64,000 nt of DNA from Xylocopa sonorina. Taxonomy: Eukaryota; Arthropoda; Insecta; Hymenoptera; Apidae. Positions 51,604-64,000 of the stretch are shown piece by piece; position 1 is the first letter of the stretch; each line of letters starts with the position of its first letter. A program made the translations under genes and the position numbers. Under the pieces are notes generated by a model. It saw only the letters and a list, made by a program, of their open reading frames with translations, was not told the origin of the DNA and made no database searches. The stretch spans positions 372,001 to 436,000 of the forward strand of contig NW_027490250.1 of the NCBI RefSeq assembly GCF_050948175.1, read 5' to 3'.

Positions 51604-52050
51604 TGTGACGTGGTGAAGTCACAAGGCTCGCTCACCCCCCCCCCCCCTGCTTCGGTTAGTCTAGCTCGCAGATCACCACCCATGCGACAAGCGCGACACG
51701 GACCATCGCGATAGCTGTATTTGCGAAGAGCGTGAAATACACGATGGTAGAACCTCCCCCCCCCCCTTTCGTTTCTCTCTCGCCGTTCTACGGATTAGAC
51801 TGGCGAGCTGATGGAAGAAGCGACCCATAAGACGCCTCTTCGGGGGAGAATAAGACCGCAGGTTCGCGGAAGGGCTGTGCGCCGAGGTAGCGTGACGGGC
51901 TCGACGGTGGAGGTGTCGGGAAGTGAGCAAGAAGAGACCCTGAAGCCCGAAGGATAGGATCCAGAGCTCTGCAACGGTAAGACCGCTGCCATAGTCCATG
52001 GAGACAAACAGGATGGTTCTCGGGTGTGAGAAGGACCACTACCCCTCCCC
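51604..52050 (+). mobile_element. LTR-like fragment at the inverted array edge
   Basis: This GC-rich block starts TGTGACGTGG, with a TGTGAC...GTCACA inverted repeat at 51604-51623. It contains C runs of 13 (51635-51647) and 11 (51756-51766) and ends at the first base of the inverted satellite. It shares its TGTGACGT start with the insert at 993. Near its end (52025) is TGTGAGAAGG, the same ten bases that open the LTR-like segment at 47135. No primer site or coding domain is seen. Open frames on the minus strand are probably composition-driven. Confidence 0.35.
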
Positions 52051-55000
52051 ATTAGAACTCTATTGTTTCGATACGTAGACATCTGGAAACGCTAATTCCT
52101 AGCAAGAAAGTGTCGCATTTACATTCTTTTGAAGTACATACGAGCTATACATGACACATCGCAATGAATATTATATCTTATCGTGAAACATAGAAACGAG
52201 ATGCGACATCTCGTTTTAAGATGCATTAGATCTCTATTGCTACGATACGTAGACATCTGCAAACGCTATTTCCTAGCATGGAAGTGTCGCACTTACATTC
52301 TTTTGAAGTGAATACGAGGTGACACTTCGCAATGAATATTATATCTTATCATGAAACATAGAAGTGAGATGCGATATCGCGTTTTAAGAAGCATTAGAAC
52401 TCTATTGCTACGATATGTAGGCATCTGCAAACGCTATTTCCTAGAAAGGAATAGTCGCATTTACATTCTTTTGAAGTGAGTACGAGGTATACATGACACT
52501 TCGCAATGAATATTATACCTTATCACGAAACATAGAAATGAAATGCGACATCTCGTTTTAAGAAGCATTAGGACTCTATTGCTACGATAAGTAGACATGT
52601 GCAAACGCTATTTCCTAGCATGGAAGTGTCGCACTTACATTATTTTGAGGCGAATTCGTGGTATGCATGACACTTCGCAATGAATATTATATCTTATCAC
52701 GAAACATAGAAATGAGAAGCGATATCGCGTTTTAAGAAGCATTAGAACTCTTTTGCTACGATACGTAGACATCTGCAAACGCTATTTCCCAGCAAGCAAT
52801 AGTCGCATTTACTTTCTTTTGAATTGAATACGAGGTGTACATGACACTTCGCAATGAATATTATATCTTATCACGAAACATAGAAATGAGATGCGATATC
52901 GGGATTTAAGTAGCATTAAAACCCTTTTGCTACGATACGTAGCCATCTGAATACGCTATTTCCTAGCAAGGAAGTGTCGCATTTACATTCGCTTGGCGAG
53001 AAGACGAGGTATACATGACACTTCGCAATGAATATTATATCTTATCACGAAACATAGAACTGAGATGCGATATCGCGTTTTGAGAAGCATTAGAACTCTT
53101 TTGCTACGATACGTAGACATCTGCAAACGGTATTTCCTAGCAAGGAAGTGTCGCATTTACATTCTTTTGTAGTGAATACGAGGTGTACATGACACTTCGC
53201 AATGAATATTATATCTAATCATGAAACATAGAAGGGAGATGCGGTATAGCGTTTTAAGAAGCATTAGAACTCTATTGCCTCGACGCGTAGACATCTGCAG
53301 ACGCCATTTCCTAGCATGGAAGTGTCGCATTTACATTCTTTTGTAGTGAATACGAGGTGTACATGACACTCCGCAATGAATATTATATCTTATCACGAAA
53401 CATAGAATTGAGATGCGATATCGCGTTTTGAGAAGCATTAGAACTCTATTGCGACGATACGTAGACATCTGCAAATGGTATTTCCTAGCAAGGGAGATTC
53501 GCATTTACATACTTTTGAAGTGAATGCGAGGTATACATGACACTTCGCAATGAATATTATACCTTATCACGAAATATATAGATGAGATGCGATATCGCGA
53601 TTTTTGTAGCATTAGAACTTTATTGCTACGATTCGTAGGCATCTGCAAATGGTATTTCCTAGCAAGGGAGATTCGCATTTACATACTTTTGAAGTGAATG
53701 CGAGGTATACATGAGACTTCGCAATGAATATTATACCTTATCACGAAATATATAGATGAGATGCGATATCGCGATTTAAGTAGCATTAGAACTTTATTGC
53801 TACGATACGTAGGCATCTGCAAACGCTATTTCCTAGCAAGCAATATTCGCATTTACATTCTTTTGAAGTGAATACGAGGTGTACATGACACTTCGCAATG
53901 AGTATTATATCTTATCACGAAACATAGAAATGTGATGCGATATCGCGATTTAAGTAGCATTAGAACTCTATTGCCACGCTACATAGACATTTGCAAACGC
54001 TATTTCCTAGCAAGCAATAGTCGCATTTACTTTCTTTTGAATTGAATTCGAGGTGTACATGACACTTCGCAATGAATATTATATCTTATCACGAAACATA
54101 GAAATGAGATGCGATATTGCGATTTAAGTAGCATTAGAACTCTATTGCTACGATACATAGACATCTGAATAAGCTATTTCCTAGGAAGGAAGTGTTGCAT
54201 TTACATTCGTTTGGAGAGAATACGAGGTATACATGACGCTTCGCAATGAATATTATATCTTATCATGAAACATAGAAGAGGGATGCGATATCGCGATTTA
54301 AGTAGCATTAGAACTCTATTGCTACGCTACGTAGACATCTGCAAACGCTATTTCCCAGCAAGCAATAGTCGCATTTACTTTCTTTTGAATTGAATACGAG
54401 GTGTACATGACACTTCGCAATGAATATTATATCTTATCACGAAACATAGAAATGAGATGCGATATCGGGATTTAAGTAGCATTAAAACCCTTTTGCTACG
54501 ATACGTAGCCATCTGAATACGCTATTTCCTAGCAAGGAAGTGTCGCATTTACATTCGCTTGGAGAGAAGACGAGGTATACATGACACTTCGCAATGAATA
54601 TTATATCCTATCACGAAACATAGAATTGAGATGCGATATCGCGTTTTGAGAAGCATTAGAACTCTTTTGCTACGATACGTAGACATCTGCAGACGCTATT
54701 TCCTAGCAAGGAAGTGTCGCATTTACATTCGCTTGGAGAGAAGACGAGGTATACATGACACTTCGCAATGAATATTATATCTTATCACGAAACATAGAAT
54801 TGAGATGCGATATCGCGTTTTGAGAAGCATTAGAACTCTATTGCGACGATACGTAGACATCTGCAAACGGTATTTCCTAGCAAGGAAGATTCGCATTTAC
54901 ATACTTTTGAAGTGAATGCGAGGTATACATGACACTTCGCAATGAATATTATACCTTATTACGAAATATATAGATGAGATGCGATATCGCGATTTAAGTA

Positions 55001-58000
55001 GCATTAGAACTTTATTGCTACGGTACGTAGACATTTGCAAACGCTATTTCCTAGCAAGCAATAGTCGCATTTACATTCTTTTGAAGTGAATACGAGGTAT
55101 ACATGACACTTCGCAATGAATATTATATCTTATCACGAAACATATAGATGAGATGCGATATCGCGATTTAAGTAGCATTAGAACATTATTGCTACGATAC
55201 GCAGACATCTGCAAACGCTATGCCCTAGCAAGGAATAGTCGCATTTACATTCGTTTGATGTGAATACGAGGTATACATGACACTTCGCAATGAATATTAT
55301 ATCTTATAATGAAACATATAAATGAGATGCGATTTCGAGATTTAAGTAGCATTGGAACTCTATTGCTACGATACGTAGACATCTGAATACGCTATTTCCT
55401 AGCAAGGAAGTGTCGCATTTACATTCGTTTGGTGAGAAGACGATGTATCAGTGACACTTCGCAATGAATAATAGATCTTATCATAAAGCATAGAAATGAG
55501 ATGCGATATCCCTTTCTAAGAAGCATTAGAACTCCATTGCTACGATACGTAGAACTCTGCAAACGCTATTTCCTAGCAAGCAATAGTCGCCTTTACATTC
55601 TTTTGAAGTGAATACGAGGTATACATGACACTTCGCAATGAATATTATATCTTATCACGAAACATATAGATGAGATGCGATATCGCGATTTAAGTAGCAT
55701 TAGAACTTTATTGCTACGATACGTAGACATCTGCAAACGCTATTTCCTAGCAAGCAATAGTCGCATTTACATTCTTTTGAAGTGAATACGAGGTGTACAT
55801 GACACTTCGCAAATGAATATTATATCTTATCACGAAACATAGAAATGAGATGCGATATCGCGATTTAAGTAGCATTAGAACTCTATTGCTACGATACGTA
55901 GGCATCTGCAAACGCTATGCCCTAGCAAGGAATAGTCGCATTTACATTCGTTTGATGTGAATACGAGGTATACCTGACACTTCGCAATGAATATTATATC
56001 TTATAATGAAACATAGAAGAGAGATGCGATATCCCATTGTAAGAAGCATTACAAATCTATGGCCACGATGCGGAGACATCTGCAAACGATATTTCCTAGC
56101 AAGCAATAGTCGCATTTACTTTCTTTTGAATTGAATACGAGGTGTACATGACACTTCGCAATGAATATTATATCTTATCACGAAACATAGAAATGAGATG
56201 CGATATCGCGATTTAAGTAGCATTAGAACTCTATTGCTACGATACATAGACATTTGCAAACTCCATTTCCTAGCAAGCAATAGTCGCATTTACTTTCTTT
56301 TGAATTGAATGCGAGGTGTACATGACACTTCGCAATGAATATTGTATCTTATCACGAAACATAGAAATGAGATGCGATATTGCGATTTAAGTAGCATTAG
56401 AACTCTATTGCTACGATACATAGACATCTGAATAAGCTACTCCCTAGCAAGGAAGTGTTGCATTTACATTCGTTTGGAAAGAATACGAGGTATACATGAG
56501 AATTCGCAATGAATATTATATCTTATCACGAAACATAGAAATGAGATGCGATATCGCGATTTATGTAGCATTAGAACTCTATTGCTACGATATATAGACA
56601 TCTGAATAAACTATGACCTAGCAAGGTGGTGTTGCATTTACATTCGTTTGGAAAGAATACGAGGTATACATGACACTTCGCATTGAATATTATATCTTAT
56701 CATGAAACCTAGAAGGGATATGCGATATCGCGTTTTAAGAAGCATTAGAACCCTATTGCCTCGATGCGGAGATATCTGCAAACGCTATTTCCTAGCATGG
56801 AAGTGTCGCATTTACAATCTCTTGAAGTGAATACGAGGTATACATGACACTTTGCAATGAATATTATATCTTATCACGAAACATAGAAATGTGATGCGAC
56901 ATCTCGTTTTGAGAAGCATTAGAACTGTAATGCTACGATACGCAGACGTCGGCAAGCGCTATTTCCTAGCAAGATAGTGCCGCATTTACATTCATTTGAA
57001 TTGTACGCGAGGTATACATGACACACCGCAATGAATATTTTATCCTATCATGAAACATAGAAATGCGATGCGATATGGCGATATAAGAAGCGCTAGAATT
57101 CTGTTGCTTCGATACGTAGACATCTGCAAACGCTACTTCCTAGCAAGGAAGTGTCGCGTTTACATTCTTTTGATGTGAATACGAGGTATACATAACACTC
57201 CGCCATGAATATTATATCTAATCATGAAACATAGAAATGAGATGCAATATGGCGATTTAAGAAGCATTAGAACTCTATTGCTTCGATACGTAGACATCTG
57301 CAAACGGTATTTCCTGGCAAGGAAGTGTCGCGTTTACATTCATTTGAAGTATAGACGAGATATACATAACACTGCACAATGATTACTATATCTTATCATG
57401 AAACATAGAATTGAGATGCGATATGGCGATTTAAGAAGCATTAGAAATCTATTGGTTCGATACGTAGACATCTGCAAACGCTACTTCCTAGCAAGGAAGT
57501 GTAGCGTTTACATTCTTTTGAAGTGAATACGCGTTACACATAACACTCCACAATGAATATTATATCTTATCATGAAACATAGAAATGAGATGCAATATGG
57601 CGAATTAGGAAGCATTAGAACTCTATTGCTTCGATACGTAGGCATCTGCAAACGCTATTTCCAAGCAAGGAAGTGTCGCATTTACATTCTTTCGAAAGGA
57701 TTACGAGGTATACATGACACTTCGCAATGAATATTATATCTTATCATGAAACATAGAAATGAGATGTAATATGGCTATTTAAGAAGCATTAGAACACTAT
57801 TGCTTCGATACGTAGACATCTGCAAACGCTACTTCCAAGCAGGGAAGTGTCGCACTTACATTCTTTTGAAGTGAATACGAGGTATACATAACACTCCACA
57901 ATGAATATTATATCTTATCATGAAACATAGAAATGAGATGGAATATGGCGATTTAGGAAGCATTAGAAATCTATTGCTTCGATACGTAGACATCTGCAAA

Positions 58001-61000
58001 CGCTATTTCCCAGCAAGGAAGTGTCGCATTTACATTCATTTGAAGTATAGACGAGATACACATAACACTCCACAATGAATATTATATTTTATCATGAAAC
58101 ATAGAATTGAGATGCGATATGGCGATTTAAGAAGCATTAGAAATCTATTGGTTCGATACGTAGACATCTGCAAACGCTACTTCCTAGCAAGGAAGTGTAG
58201 CGTTTACATTCTTTTGAAGTGAATACGCGTTACACATAAGACTCCACAATGAATATTATATCTTATCATGAAACATAGAAATGAGATGCAATATGGCGAT
58301 TTAGGAAGCATTAGAACTCTATTGCTTCGATACGTAGGCATCTGCAAACGCTATTTCCAAGCAAGGAAGTGTCGCATTTACATTCTTTTGAAAGGATTAC
58401 GAGGTATACATGACACTTCGCAATGAATATTATATCTTACCATGAAACATAGAAATGAGATGCGATATCGCGATTTAAGTAGCATTAGAACCCTTTTGCT
58501 ACGTTACGTAGACATCTGAATAAGCTATTACCTAGCAAAGAAGTGTTGCATTTACATTCGTTTGGAGAGAATACGAGGTATGCATGACACTTCGCAATAA
58601 ATATTATATCTTATCATGAAACATATAAATGGGATGCGATATCGCGATCTAAGAAGCATTAAAACTCTATTGCTACGATACGTAGGCATCTGCAAACGCC
58701 ATTTCCTAGCAAGGAATAGTCGCATTTACATTCTTTTGAAGTGAATACGAGGTATACATGACACTTCGCAGTGAATATTATATCTTATCATGAAACCTAG
58801 AAGGGGTATGCGATATCGCGTTTTAAGAAGCATTAGAACCCTATCGCCTCGATGCGGAGAAATCTGCAAACGCTATTTCCTTGCATGGAAGTGTCGCATT
58901 TACATTCTTTTGAAGTGAATACGAGGTATACATGACACTTTGTTATGAATATTATATCTTATCACGAAACATAGAAGAGGGATAGAAGCATTAGAACTCT
59001 ATGGCCTCGATGCGGAGACATCTGCAAACGCTATTTCCTAGCAAGCAATAGTCGCATTTACTTTCCTTTGAATTGAATACGAGGTGTACATGACACTTCG
59101 CAATGAATATTATATCTTATCACGAATCATAGAAATGGGATGCGATATCGCGATTTAAGTAGCATTAGAACCCTTTTGCTACGATACGTAGACATCTGAA
59201 TGAGCTATTACCTAGCAAGGAAGTGTTGCATTTACATTCGTTTGGGGAGAATACGAGGTATACATGACACTTCGCAATGAATATTATATCTTAGCATGAA
59301 ACCTAGAAGGGATATGCGATATCGCGTTTTAAGAAGCATTAGAACCCTATTGCCTCGATGCGCAGATATCTGCAAACGCCATTTCCTAACAAGGGATAGT
59401 CGCATTTACATTCTTCTGAAGTTAATACGAGGTATACATGACACTTCGCAATAAATATTATATCTTATCATGAAACATATAAATGGGATGCGATATCGCG
59501 ATCTAAGAAGCATTAAAACTCTATTGCTGCGATACGTAGGCATCTGCAAACGCCATTTCCTAGCAAGGAATAGTCGCATTTACATTCTTTTGAAGTGAAT
59601 ACGAGGTATACATGACACTTCGCAATAAATATTATATCTTATCATGAAACATAGGAGAGAGATGCGATATCCCATTGTAAGAAGCATTAGAAATCTATGG
59701 CCTCGATGCGGAGATATCTGCAAACGATATTTCCTAGCAAGCAATAGTCGCATTTACTTTCTTTTGAATTGAATACGAGGTGTACATGACACTTCGCAAT
59801 GAATATTATATCTTATCACGAAACATAGAAATGAGATGCGATATCGCGATTTAAGTAGCATTAGAACTCTATTGCTACGATACATAGACATTTGCAAACT
59901 CCATTTCCTAGCAAGCAATAGTCGCATTTACTTTCTTTTGAATTGAATACGAGGTGTACATGACACTTCGCAATGAATATTATATCTTATCACGAAACAT
60001 AGAAATGAGATGCGATATCGCGATTTATGTAGCATTAGAACTCTATTGCTACGATATATAGACATCTGAATAAACTATGACCTAGCAAGGTGGTGTTGCA
60101 TTTACATTCGTTTGGAAAGAATACGAGGTATACATGACACTTCGCATTGAATATTATATCTTATCATGAAACCTAGAAGGGATATGCGATATCGCGTTTT
60201 AAGAAGCATTAGAACCCTATTGCCTCGATGCGGAGATATCTGCAAACGCTATTTCCTTGCATGGAAGTGTCGCATTTACATTCTTATGAAGTGAATACGT
60301 GGTATACATGACACGTCGCAATGAATACTATATCTTATCATGAAACAAAGAAGAGAGATGCGATATCGCGTTGTAAGAAGCATTAGAACTCTATGGCCTC
60401 GATGCGGAGACATCTGCAAACGCTATTTCCTAGCATGGAAGTGTCGCATTTACAATCTCTTGAAGTGAATACGAGGTATACATGACACTTTGCAATGAAT
60501 ATTATATCTTATCACGAAACATAGAAATGAGATGCGATATCGCGATTTAAGTAGCATTAGAACCGTACTGCTACGATACGTTGACATCTGAATAAGCTAT
60601 TACCTAGCAAGGAAGTGTTGCATTTACATTCGTTTGGAGAGAATACGAGGTATACATGGCACTTCGCAATGAATATTATATCTTATCATGAAACCTAGAA
60701 GGGATATGCGATATCGCGTTTTAAGAAGCATTAGAACCCTATTGCCTCGATGCGGAGATATCTGCAAACGCTATTTCCTTGCATGGAAGTGTCGCATTTA
60801 CATTCTTATGAAGTGAATACGAGGTATACATGACACTTCGCAATGAATACTATATCTTATCATGAAACATAGAAATGAGATGCGATATGGCGATTTAAGA
60901 AGCATTAGAAGTCTATTGGTTCGATACGTAGACATCTGGAAACGCTACTTCCTAGCAAGGAAGTGTAGCGTTTACATTCTTTTGAAGTGAATACGCGTTA

Positions 61001-64000
61001 CACATAACACTCCACAATGAATATTATATCTTATCATGAAACATAGAAATGAGATGCAATATGGCGAATTAGGAAGCATTAGAACTTTATTGCTTCGATA
61101 CGTAGGCATCTGCAAACGCTATTTCCAAGCAAGGAAGTGTCGCATTTACATTCTTTCGAAAGGATTACGAGGTATACATGACACTTCGCAATGAATATTA
61201 TATCTTATCATGAAACATAGAAATGAGATGTAATATGGCTATTTAAGAAGCATTAGAACACTATTGCTTCGATACGTAGACATCTGCAAACGCTACTTCC
61301 AAGCAGGGAAGTGTCGCACTTACATTCTTTTGAAGTGAATACGAGGTATACATAACACTCCACAATGAATATTATATCTTATCATGAAACATAGAAATGA
61401 GATGGAATATGGCGATTTAGGAAGCATTAGAAATCTATTGCTTCGATACGTAGACATCTGCAAACGCTATTTCCCAGCAAGGAAGTGTCGCATTTACATT
61501 CATTTGAAGTATAGACGAGATACACATAACACTCCACAATGAATATTATATTTTATCATGAAACATAGAATTGAGATGCGATATGGCGATTTAAGAAGCA
61601 TTAGAAATCTATTGGTTCGATACGTAGACATCTGCAAACGCTACTTCCTAGCAAGGAAGTGTAGCGTTTACATTCTTTTGAAGTGAATACGCGTTACACA
61701 TAAGACTCCACAATGAATATTATATCTTATCATGAAACATAGAAATGAGATGCAATATGGCGATTTAGGAAGCATTAGAACTCTATTGCTTCGATACGTA
61801 GGCATCTGCAAACGCTATTTCCAAGCAAGGAAGTGTCGCATTTACATTCTTTTGAAAGGATTACGAGGTATACATGACACTTCGCAATGAATATTATATC
61901 TTACCATGAAACATAGAAATGAGATGCGATATCGCGATTTAAGTAGCATTAGAACCCTTTTGCTACGTTACGTAGACATCTGAATAAGCTATTACCTAGC
62001 AAAGAAGTGTTGCATTTACATTCGTTTGGAGAGAATACGAGGTATGCATGACACTTCGCAATAAATATTATATCTTATCATGAAACATATAAATGGGATG
62101 CGATATCGCGATCTAAGAAGCATTAAAACTCTATTGCTACGATACGTAGGCATCTGCAAACGCCATTTCCTAGCAAGGAATAGTCGCATTTACATTCTTT
62201 TGAAGTGAATACGAGGTATACATGACACTTCGCAGTGAATATTATATCTTATCATGAAACCTAGAAGGGGTATGCGATATCGCGTTTTAAGAAGCATTAG
62301 AACCCTATCGCCTCGATGCGGAGATATCTGCAAACGCTATTTCCTTGCATGGAAGTGTCGCATTTACATTCTTTTGAAGTGAATACGAGGTATACATGAC
62401 ACTTTGTTATGAATATTATATCTTATCACGAAACATAGAAGAGGGATAGAAGCATTAGAACTCTATGGCCTCGATGCGGAGACATCTGCAAACGCTATTT
62501 CCTAGCAAGCAATAGTCGCATTTACTTTCCTTTGAATTGAATACGAGGTGTACATGACACTTCGCAATGAATATTATATCTTATCACGAATCATAGAAAT
62601 GGGATGCGATATCGCGATTTAAGTAGCATTAGAACCCTTTTGCTACGATACGTAGACATCTGAATGAGCTATTACCTAGCAAGGAAGTGTTGCATTTACA
62701 TTCGTTTGGGGAGAATACGAGGTATACATGACACTTCGCAATGAATATTATATCTTAGCATGAAACCTAGAAGGGATATGCGATATCGCGTTTTAAGAAG
62801 CATTAGAACCCTATTGCCTCGATGCGCAGATATCTGCAAACGCCATTTCCTAACAAGGGATAGTCGCATTTACATTCTTCTGAAGTTAATACGAGGTATA
62901 CATGACACTTCGCAATAAATATTATATCTTATCATGAAACATATAAATGGGATGCGATATCGCGATCTAAGAAGCATTAAAACTCTATTGCTGCGATACG
63001 TAGGCATCTGCAAACGCCATTTCCTAGCAAGGAATAGTCGCATTTACATTCTTTTGAAGTGAATACGAGGTATACATGACACTTCGCAATAAATATTATA
63101 TCTTATCATGAAACATAGGAGAGAGATGCGATATCCCATTGTAAGAAGCATTAGAAATCTATGGCCTCGATGCGGAGATATCTGCAAACGATATTTCCTA
63201 GCAAGCAATAGTCGCATTTACTTTCTTTTGAATTGAATACGAGGTGTACATGACACTTCGCAATGAATATTATATCTTATCACGAAACATAGAAATGAGA
63301 TGCGATATCGCGATTTAAGTAGCATTAGAACTCTATTGCTACGATACATAGACATTTGCAAACTCCATTTCCTAGCAAGCAATAGTCGCATTTACTTTCT
63401 TTTGAATTGAATACGAGGTGTACATGACACTTCGCAATGAATATTATATCTTATCACGAAACATAGAAATGAGATGCGATATCGCGATTTATGTAGCATT
63501 AGAACTCTATTGCTACGATATATAGACATCTGAATAAACTATGACCTAGCAAGGTGGTGTTGCATTTACATTCGTTTGGAAAGAATACGAGGTATACATG
63601 ACACTTCGCATTGAATATTATATCTTATCATGAAACCTAGAAGGGATATGCGATATCGCGTTTTAAGAAGCATTAGAACCCTATTGCCTCGATGCGGAGA
63701 TATCTGCAAACGCTATTTCCTTGCATGGAAGTGTCGCATTTACATTCTTATGAAGTGAATACGTGGTATACATGACACGTCGCAATGAATACTATATCTT
63801 ATCATGAAACAAAGAAGAGAGATGCGATATCGCGTTGTAAGAAGCATTAGAACTCTATGGCCTCGATGCGGAGACATCTGCAAACGCTATTTCCTAGCAT
63901 GGAAGTGTCGCATTTACAATCTCTTGAAGTGAATACGAGGTATACATGACACTTTGCAATGAATATTATATCTTATCACGAAACATAGAAATGAGATGCG
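52051..64000 (-). repeat. 174-bp satellite array, inverted arm
   Basis: About 69 monomers of the same family are in reverse orientation (for example attagaactctattg, cgatacgtagacatctg, gaatattatatcttatc). The arm starts abruptly in mid-monomer at 52051 with monomers already near consensus, unlike the decayed edge of the forward arm. Subfamily variants specific to this arm include atctgaataagctatt, cctcgatgcggagacatc and gaaacctagaagggatatg. The arm continues beyond the window. Confidence 0.97.
57430..64000 (-). repeat. 3464-bp, 20-monomer HOR, nearly two copies
   Basis: Exact anchors lie 3464 bp apart: attggttcgatacg at 57451 and 60915, and again at 58147 and 61611; gacatctgaataaact at 60061 and 63525; ggcctcgatgcgg at 60395 and 63859. 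The unit is 20 monomers with one shortened by 16 bp (gagggatagaagcatt at about 58977 and 62441), and 20 x 174 - 16 = 3464. The second copy starts at about 60894 and is cut by the window end. Copies look nearly identical. Part of an older copy with one extra monomer is visible at about 56.0-56.85 kb (offset 3638, then 3464). Confidence 0.92.

Noticed and set aside
51673..52082. Three overlapping minus-strand frames of 83-108 residues
   Set aside because: They overlap in different frames in GC-rich LTR-like DNA with long C runs, and one begins inside a satellite monomer. Chance is more likely.
57451..61625. Pol III B-box-like ggttcgatac in some inverted-arm monomers
   Set aside because: It differs from consensus at the end, has no matching A box or terminator at the right spacing, and is a point variant of a common monomer motif.
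2489..64000. CENP-B box in the monomer
   Set aside because: The best candidates near ttcgatacgtag lack the required CGGG part, and no copy fits the core pattern.
1..64000. Telomeric repeats or rRNA/tRNA genes
   Set aside because: No TTAGG-type arrays, rRNA-like sequence or tRNA cloverleaf were found by reading either strand.

Overview
The window is almost entirely satellite DNA from a eukaryotic chromosome. About 56 of the 64 kb is one tandem-repeat family with a monomer of about 174 bp. The landmark taatgcttct falls at 7, 181 and 355, then 481 after a shortened copy, then 655. There are no bacterial operons, ribosome-binding sites or dense genes. The low GC content, LTR retroelement fragments, a tRNA-Trp primer-binding site and one possible two-exon gene with a short intron suggest an animal, most likely an insect. 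The species cannot be fixed from the sequence.

Layout: (1) 1-992, satellite, forward orientation. (2) 993-2488, a 1.5 kb non-satellite insert that starts like an LTR (TGTGACGTCA) and lacks a clean 3' end. (3) 2489-23658, forward satellite, with an indel-rich zone at about 2.6-5.6 kb and higher-order repeats (HORs) of 12, 11 and 5 monomers. (4) 23659-25172, a 1514-bp LTR-type element inserted cleanly in a monomer with a 4-bp target duplication (CCTC). (5) 25173 to about 47134, forward satellite. It holds two long, nearly identical blocks built on a 7135-bp (41-monomer) base unit, then decays from about 43 kb to its edge. (6) About 47135-52050, a 4.9 kb non-satellite island with LTR fragments, AT-rich unique DNA and a possible small gene. 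(7) 52051-64000, the same satellite in the opposite orientation, ending in a 3464-bp, 20-monomer HOR.

The most notable object is in the terminal LTR (24917-25172) of the retroelement. It contains a complete type III hammerhead ribozyme at 25026-25094: every core residue is canonical, all three stems pair, and the cleavage triplet is GUC. The ribozyme starts about 30 bp downstream of a TATATA box. Loops 1 and 2 also share an uninterrupted 11-nt complementarity. The two ends of the element are not matching LTRs: they share only TGTGGCGGC. The element is therefore chimeric or of an unusual class.

The satellite arms show classic features of large, possibly (peri)centromeric arrays: a nucleosome-scale monomer, nested HORs with copy-number differences between otherwise near-identical blocks, a decaying edge, an orientation switch across a unique island, and many short dyads in each monomer. 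The centromere assignment is inference only. No protein gene is confidently identified. The only candidates are a two-exon membrane and coiled-coil protein (49330-49844) and two short reading frames inside the retroelement.
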